A program made the position numbers and the translations under genes. A stretch of DNA of 16,588 bases from Ruminococcaceae bacterium UBA3753 (GTDB taxonomy: Bacteria > Bacillota > Clostridia > Oscillospirales > Acutalibacteraceae): assembly GCA_002372375.1 (NCBI GenBank), contig DFGJ01000013.1, positions 1-16,588 of the forward strand, read 5' to 3'. Within the stretch, counting starts at the first letter, position 1. The number at the start of each line of letters is the position of its first letter. Below the pieces are notes generated by a model. That model saw nothing but the letters and a program-made list of their open reading frames with translations. It searched no databases and was not told the origin of the DNA. Below, one piece after another: positions 16,276-16,588 of the stretch.

Positions 16276-16588
16276 GTCAAATCGCTTTCTGAGCACCCTC
16301 GATGGATTGCCAATAACGATAGTGTACGGGTCAATATTTTTACCTACAATACAATTTGCCCCAATTATTGCTCCGTCACCAACGTGTACACCGGGCAAAA
16401 TTACAGCATTTTGACCTATCCACACATCATTACCTATAACAGTATCACCCTTTAGGGGCAGATTCGTCATTGAGGGTGGCTCCATATCCCAACCCTCCAA
16501 TGTGTAGAACGGGAAGGTGGAAACAGCGTTCATCTGATGATTTGCACCATTCATCATAAACTCAACACCCACTGCTATCTGACAAAAC
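16132..16588 (-). CDS. Vat/CatB-like (xenobiotic) acetyltransferase, partial
   Basis: The visible 151 C-terminal residues belong to the left-handed beta-helix acetyltransferases of the xenobiotic acetyltransferase group, which includes the streptogramin (Vat) and chloramphenicol (CatB) enzymes. MNGANHQMN carries the catalytic histidine. GDTVIGNDVWIGQNAVILPG and VGDGAIIGANCIVGKN are hexapeptide repeats, and PYTIVIGNPSRVLRKRFD followed by LLLRFKWWN is the family's C-terminal signature. They use acetyl-CoA to acetylate a hydroxyl group; the substrate here may be a drug or a cell sugar and cannot be told. The frame is open to the right edge (FCQIAVGVEF precedes MMNGANH), so the GTG at 16572 is not the start and about 60 residues are missing. 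Its 3' end is the source of the adjacent array. Confidence 0.85.
   Translation of the reverse strand, partial: FCQIAVGVEFMMNGANHQMNAVSTFPFYTLEGWDMEPPSMTNLPLKGDTVIGNDVWIGQNAVILPGVHVGDGAIIGANCIVGKNIDPYTIVIGNPSRVLRKRFDSELIDLLLRFKWWNKSIEEINELIPILTCSNLKKVKDELVKRLGRKI

Overview
The window is AT-rich bacterial DNA that looks like a decaying stretch of a small, host-associated genome of Firmicutes (probably clostridial) ancestry. The evidence for that ancestry is the addB-addA recombination pair, and mnmE lying close to a soj-type parA, a pair that flanks the replication origin in many Firmicutes. The lineage itself cannot be fixed from this sequence. Coding density is low on the right half, several genes survive only as fragments, and one key gene starts with ATT.

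Layout. Positions 1-74 hold a tRNA-Pro(CGG) on the minus strand with a good promoter. 243-1250 is an unrecognised lipoprotein-like gene. It converges on a membrane-anchored glycosyltransferase (1237-2424, minus). Next come addA (2746-6363, minus) and addB (7336-10434, minus), pushed apart by about 970 bases of tandem repeats. mnmE (10930-12309, plus) is divergent from addB. It is followed by repeats and an AT-rich spacer, then parA/soj (13720-14487, plus). After more repeats come a fragment of a short-chain dehydrogenase gene (minus) and a partial hexapeptide-repeat acetyltransferase that runs off the right edge (minus).

The main finding is that four separate gene ends (addA 5', mnmE 3', parA 3', acetyltransferase 3') are each followed by a tandem array whose unit (about 150, 343, 260 and 164 bases) begins inside the gene and ends in its flank. 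The copy inside the gene is intact and the outside copies are decayed. In the addA array the decay clearly increases with distance from the gene. The spacers here therefore seem to be built largely from duplicated gene edges.

Other points: parA lacks any ATG, GTG or TTG that would keep its Walker motif, and the only well-placed start is ATT behind a GGAGG. AddB lacks the N-terminal P-loop segment but keeps its nuclease and iron-sulfur residues. The usual neighbours mnmG, rsmG and parB are missing. AddAB repairs double-strand breaks, MnmE modifies U34 of tRNAs (normally with MnmG), and ParA segregates the chromosome (normally with ParB), so two of these three systems lack their partner or a domain within this window.
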